Below are positions 6,784 to 7,743 of a stretch of DNA of 7,743 bases, one piece after another (positions within the stretch are counted from its first letter, which is position 1; every line of letters starts with the position of its first letter). The DNA is from an uncultured Collinsella sp. (GTDB lineage Bacteria; Actinomycetota; Coriobacteriia; Coriobacteriales; Coriobacteriaceae). The translations under genes and the position numbers were made by a program. The stretch covers positions 1-7,743 of the forward strand of contig CABURG010000077.1 of NCBI GenBank assembly GCA_902493835.1, written 5' to 3'. The notes beneath the pieces were generated by a model. It worked only from the letters and a program-made list of their open reading frames with translations. It made no database searches and was not told the DNA's origin.

Positions 6784-7233
6784 ATGGAAGATACCGATTT
6801 CCATGAGCTTGGGCGTCAGCTCTTAACTGAGTTTGGCAGCATGCATCAGCGAATTTCGCGCTTTGCGGACAAAGCTCTCGGCGGCGAGATGGCCGTCATG
6901 CGCGCCCTCATGCGCGCCGGCGGCTCACTCACACCGAGCGAACTCGCTGATCGCGCCTGGGTCTCGAGTGCCCGCATCGCCAATATCCTACGCGCTCTCG
7001 AAGCCAAGGGCTGGGTCGAGCGCGAGCACTCAAAGACCGACCGTCGTCGCGTACACGTCACGGTGACCGACAAAGGATTCCAGGATCTCGAAATCAAACG
7101 TCGGGAATTCGAGAACCGCACTGCGGCTTTCCTCGAGCAGCTCGGCGAAACAGATACCCAAGAGATGGTGCGTCTTCTAAGGCGTGCCAACGAAATTATC
7201 GACCGCAATCAAGAAAGGAGAGATGCCGAGTGA
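6784..7233 (+). CDS. MarR-family transcriptional regulator
   Basis: A 149-residue regulator of normal MarR length. The winged helix-turn-helix spans about residues 33-98: MAVMRALMRAGGSLTPSELA, the recognition helix around SSARIANILRALEAKG (61-76), and a wing with SKTDRRRVHVTVTDKG (83-98), the classic D-RR-V-T--G signature. Flanking helices (5-30 and 100-145) would form the dimer interface. The ATG at 6784 has AGGGG (6773-6777) at 6 nt spacing. The TGA stop (7231-7233) overlaps the GTG start of the exporter gene (7230-7232), so the two are translationally coupled. By family analogy it represses its own exporter operon and is released by a small toxic ligand; the 18-19-bp duplicate upstream is a candidate site. 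The ligand is unknown. Confidence 0.92.
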   Translation: MEDTDFHELGRQLLTEFGSMHQRISRFADKALGGEMAVMRALMRAGGSLTPSELADRAWVSSARIANILRALEAKGWVEREHSKTDRRRVHVTVTDKGFQDLEIKRREFENRTAAFLEQLGETDTQEMVRLLRRANEIIDRNQERRDAE

Positions 7234-7743
7234 GGATTCTCAAGCTCTTTAAAAAGCATATCCTGGCACTATTCGCAGCTATCGTACTTATCGTAATCAG
7301 CTGCAACGCCGATCTGGCACTGCCTACCTATATGAGCGACATCGTCGACGTGGGTGTGCAGCAAGGCGGCATCGCCTCGCCCGTGCCCGACACCATTCGC
7401 GCCGAATCGCTCAACGACCTCGAACTCTTTATGAGCGCCAAGGACGCCAAAGCTGTGGAGGCCGTGTTTAGCAAGGCTGACAAAAACGGCATTCGAACGT
7501 ACAAGGGCACCGAGGAAGAGCGTGCCGATGGAGGCAAGATTGCCGACATTATGAGCCTGCCCGAGACTGTCGTCCTTTCGCTCAACCAGGGCATTGACGC
7601 CAACTCCATGGGCGACATGATGGGCTCGTCCAGCGAGAAAGACAACGACGCTGCTCAGGCCATGCCCACCCCCGAGCAAATGGCAGCGATGACGCCCGAG
7701 CAGCTCGCCGAGATGCAGCAGAAGGCCGCGGCGGCGCAAAACA
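7230..7743 (+). CDS. ABC-type exporter, permease/ATPase half-transporter, N-terminal part (truncated by window edge)
   Basis: The first 171 codons of a gene that continues past the right edge. It starts with GTG (7230-7232) overlapping the marR stop as GTGA, with AAAGGAG (7214-7220) 9 nt upstream; no ATG in frame fits better. Residues about 10-28 form the first membrane helix, followed by the conserved ADLALPTYMSDIVDVGVQQG (27-46), hallmark of LmrA/MdlB-type multidrug ABC exporters in Firmicutes and Actinomycetota (family knowledge). The expected second membrane helix is not reached by residue 171: the first external loop is at least about 120 residues and is polar, Ala/Met-rich, with TPEQMAAM and TPEQLAEM (147-161). 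The ATPase domain is outside the window. A partner half-transporter probably follows, as is usual for MarR-linked pairs. Confidence 0.88.
   Translation, partial: MRILKLFKKHILALFAAIVLIVISCNADLALPTYMSDIVDVGVQQGGIASPVPDTIRAESLNDLELFMSAKDAKAVEAVFSKADKNGIRTYKGTEEERADGGKIADIMSLPETVVLSLNQGIDANSMGDMMGSSSEKDNDAAQAMPTPEQMAAMTPEQLAEMQQKAAAAQN

Overview
The window looks like chromosomal DNA of a strictly fermentative, moderately GC-rich anaerobe. The best guess is a Coriobacteriia member such as Collinsella (Actinomycetota). This is inferred from the protein style, the pyruvate formate-lyase (PFL) fermentation module and the strong Shine-Dalgarno sites, not from a database search. It carries seven genes or gene parts, and no tRNA, rRNA, CRISPR array or insertion sequence was seen.

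Left region (1-1440, minus strand): the first 64 residues of a beta-propeller glycoside hydrolase (GH32-like) run off the left edge. Behind it is a LacI-family repressor gene. The hydrolase promoter has a -35 and a -10 exactly 17 bp apart. It carries two abutting copies of a 17-bp operator, with a third copy about 47 bp further upstream. A fourth copy lies over the probable promoter of the repressor gene, so a self-regulated sugar-utilisation unit is likely.

Middle region (1525-4470, minus strand): this is the most striking part. A pyruvate formate-lyase gene encodes a 683-residue catalytic subunit with the Cys-Cys pair but no glycyl-radical domain. A separate downstream gene encodes an 83-residue protein that is just that missing domain, with the RVSGYA motif and the radical glycine. 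The two are separated by 85 bp containing two hairpins and a strong ribosome binding site, and they lie in different frames. PFL is therefore encoded here as a two-piece enzyme rather than one chain with a spare GrcA. No pflA activase is visible. The operon has a long leader of about 220 nt and ends in a roughly 150-bp imperfect palindrome.

Right-middle region (4471-6540, minus strand): a short-chain dehydrogenase is followed by a KdgT-type 2-keto-3-deoxygluconate permease, with a terminator-like hairpin between them and a strong 15-bp hairpin after the permease. The pair suggests uptake and redox conversion of keto-deoxy-uronate breakdown products (a KduD-like role), whose end product pyruvate could feed PFL.

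Right end (6596-7743, plus strand): a MarR-family regulator is translationally coupled (4-bp GTGA overlap) to the start of an ABC-type exporter. The exporter's first external loop is unusually long and Met/TPEQ-rich. The gene runs off the right edge. The 366-bp divergent region before marR contains a near-duplicate 18-19-bp motif, a hairpin followed by eight T, and AT-rich palindromes.
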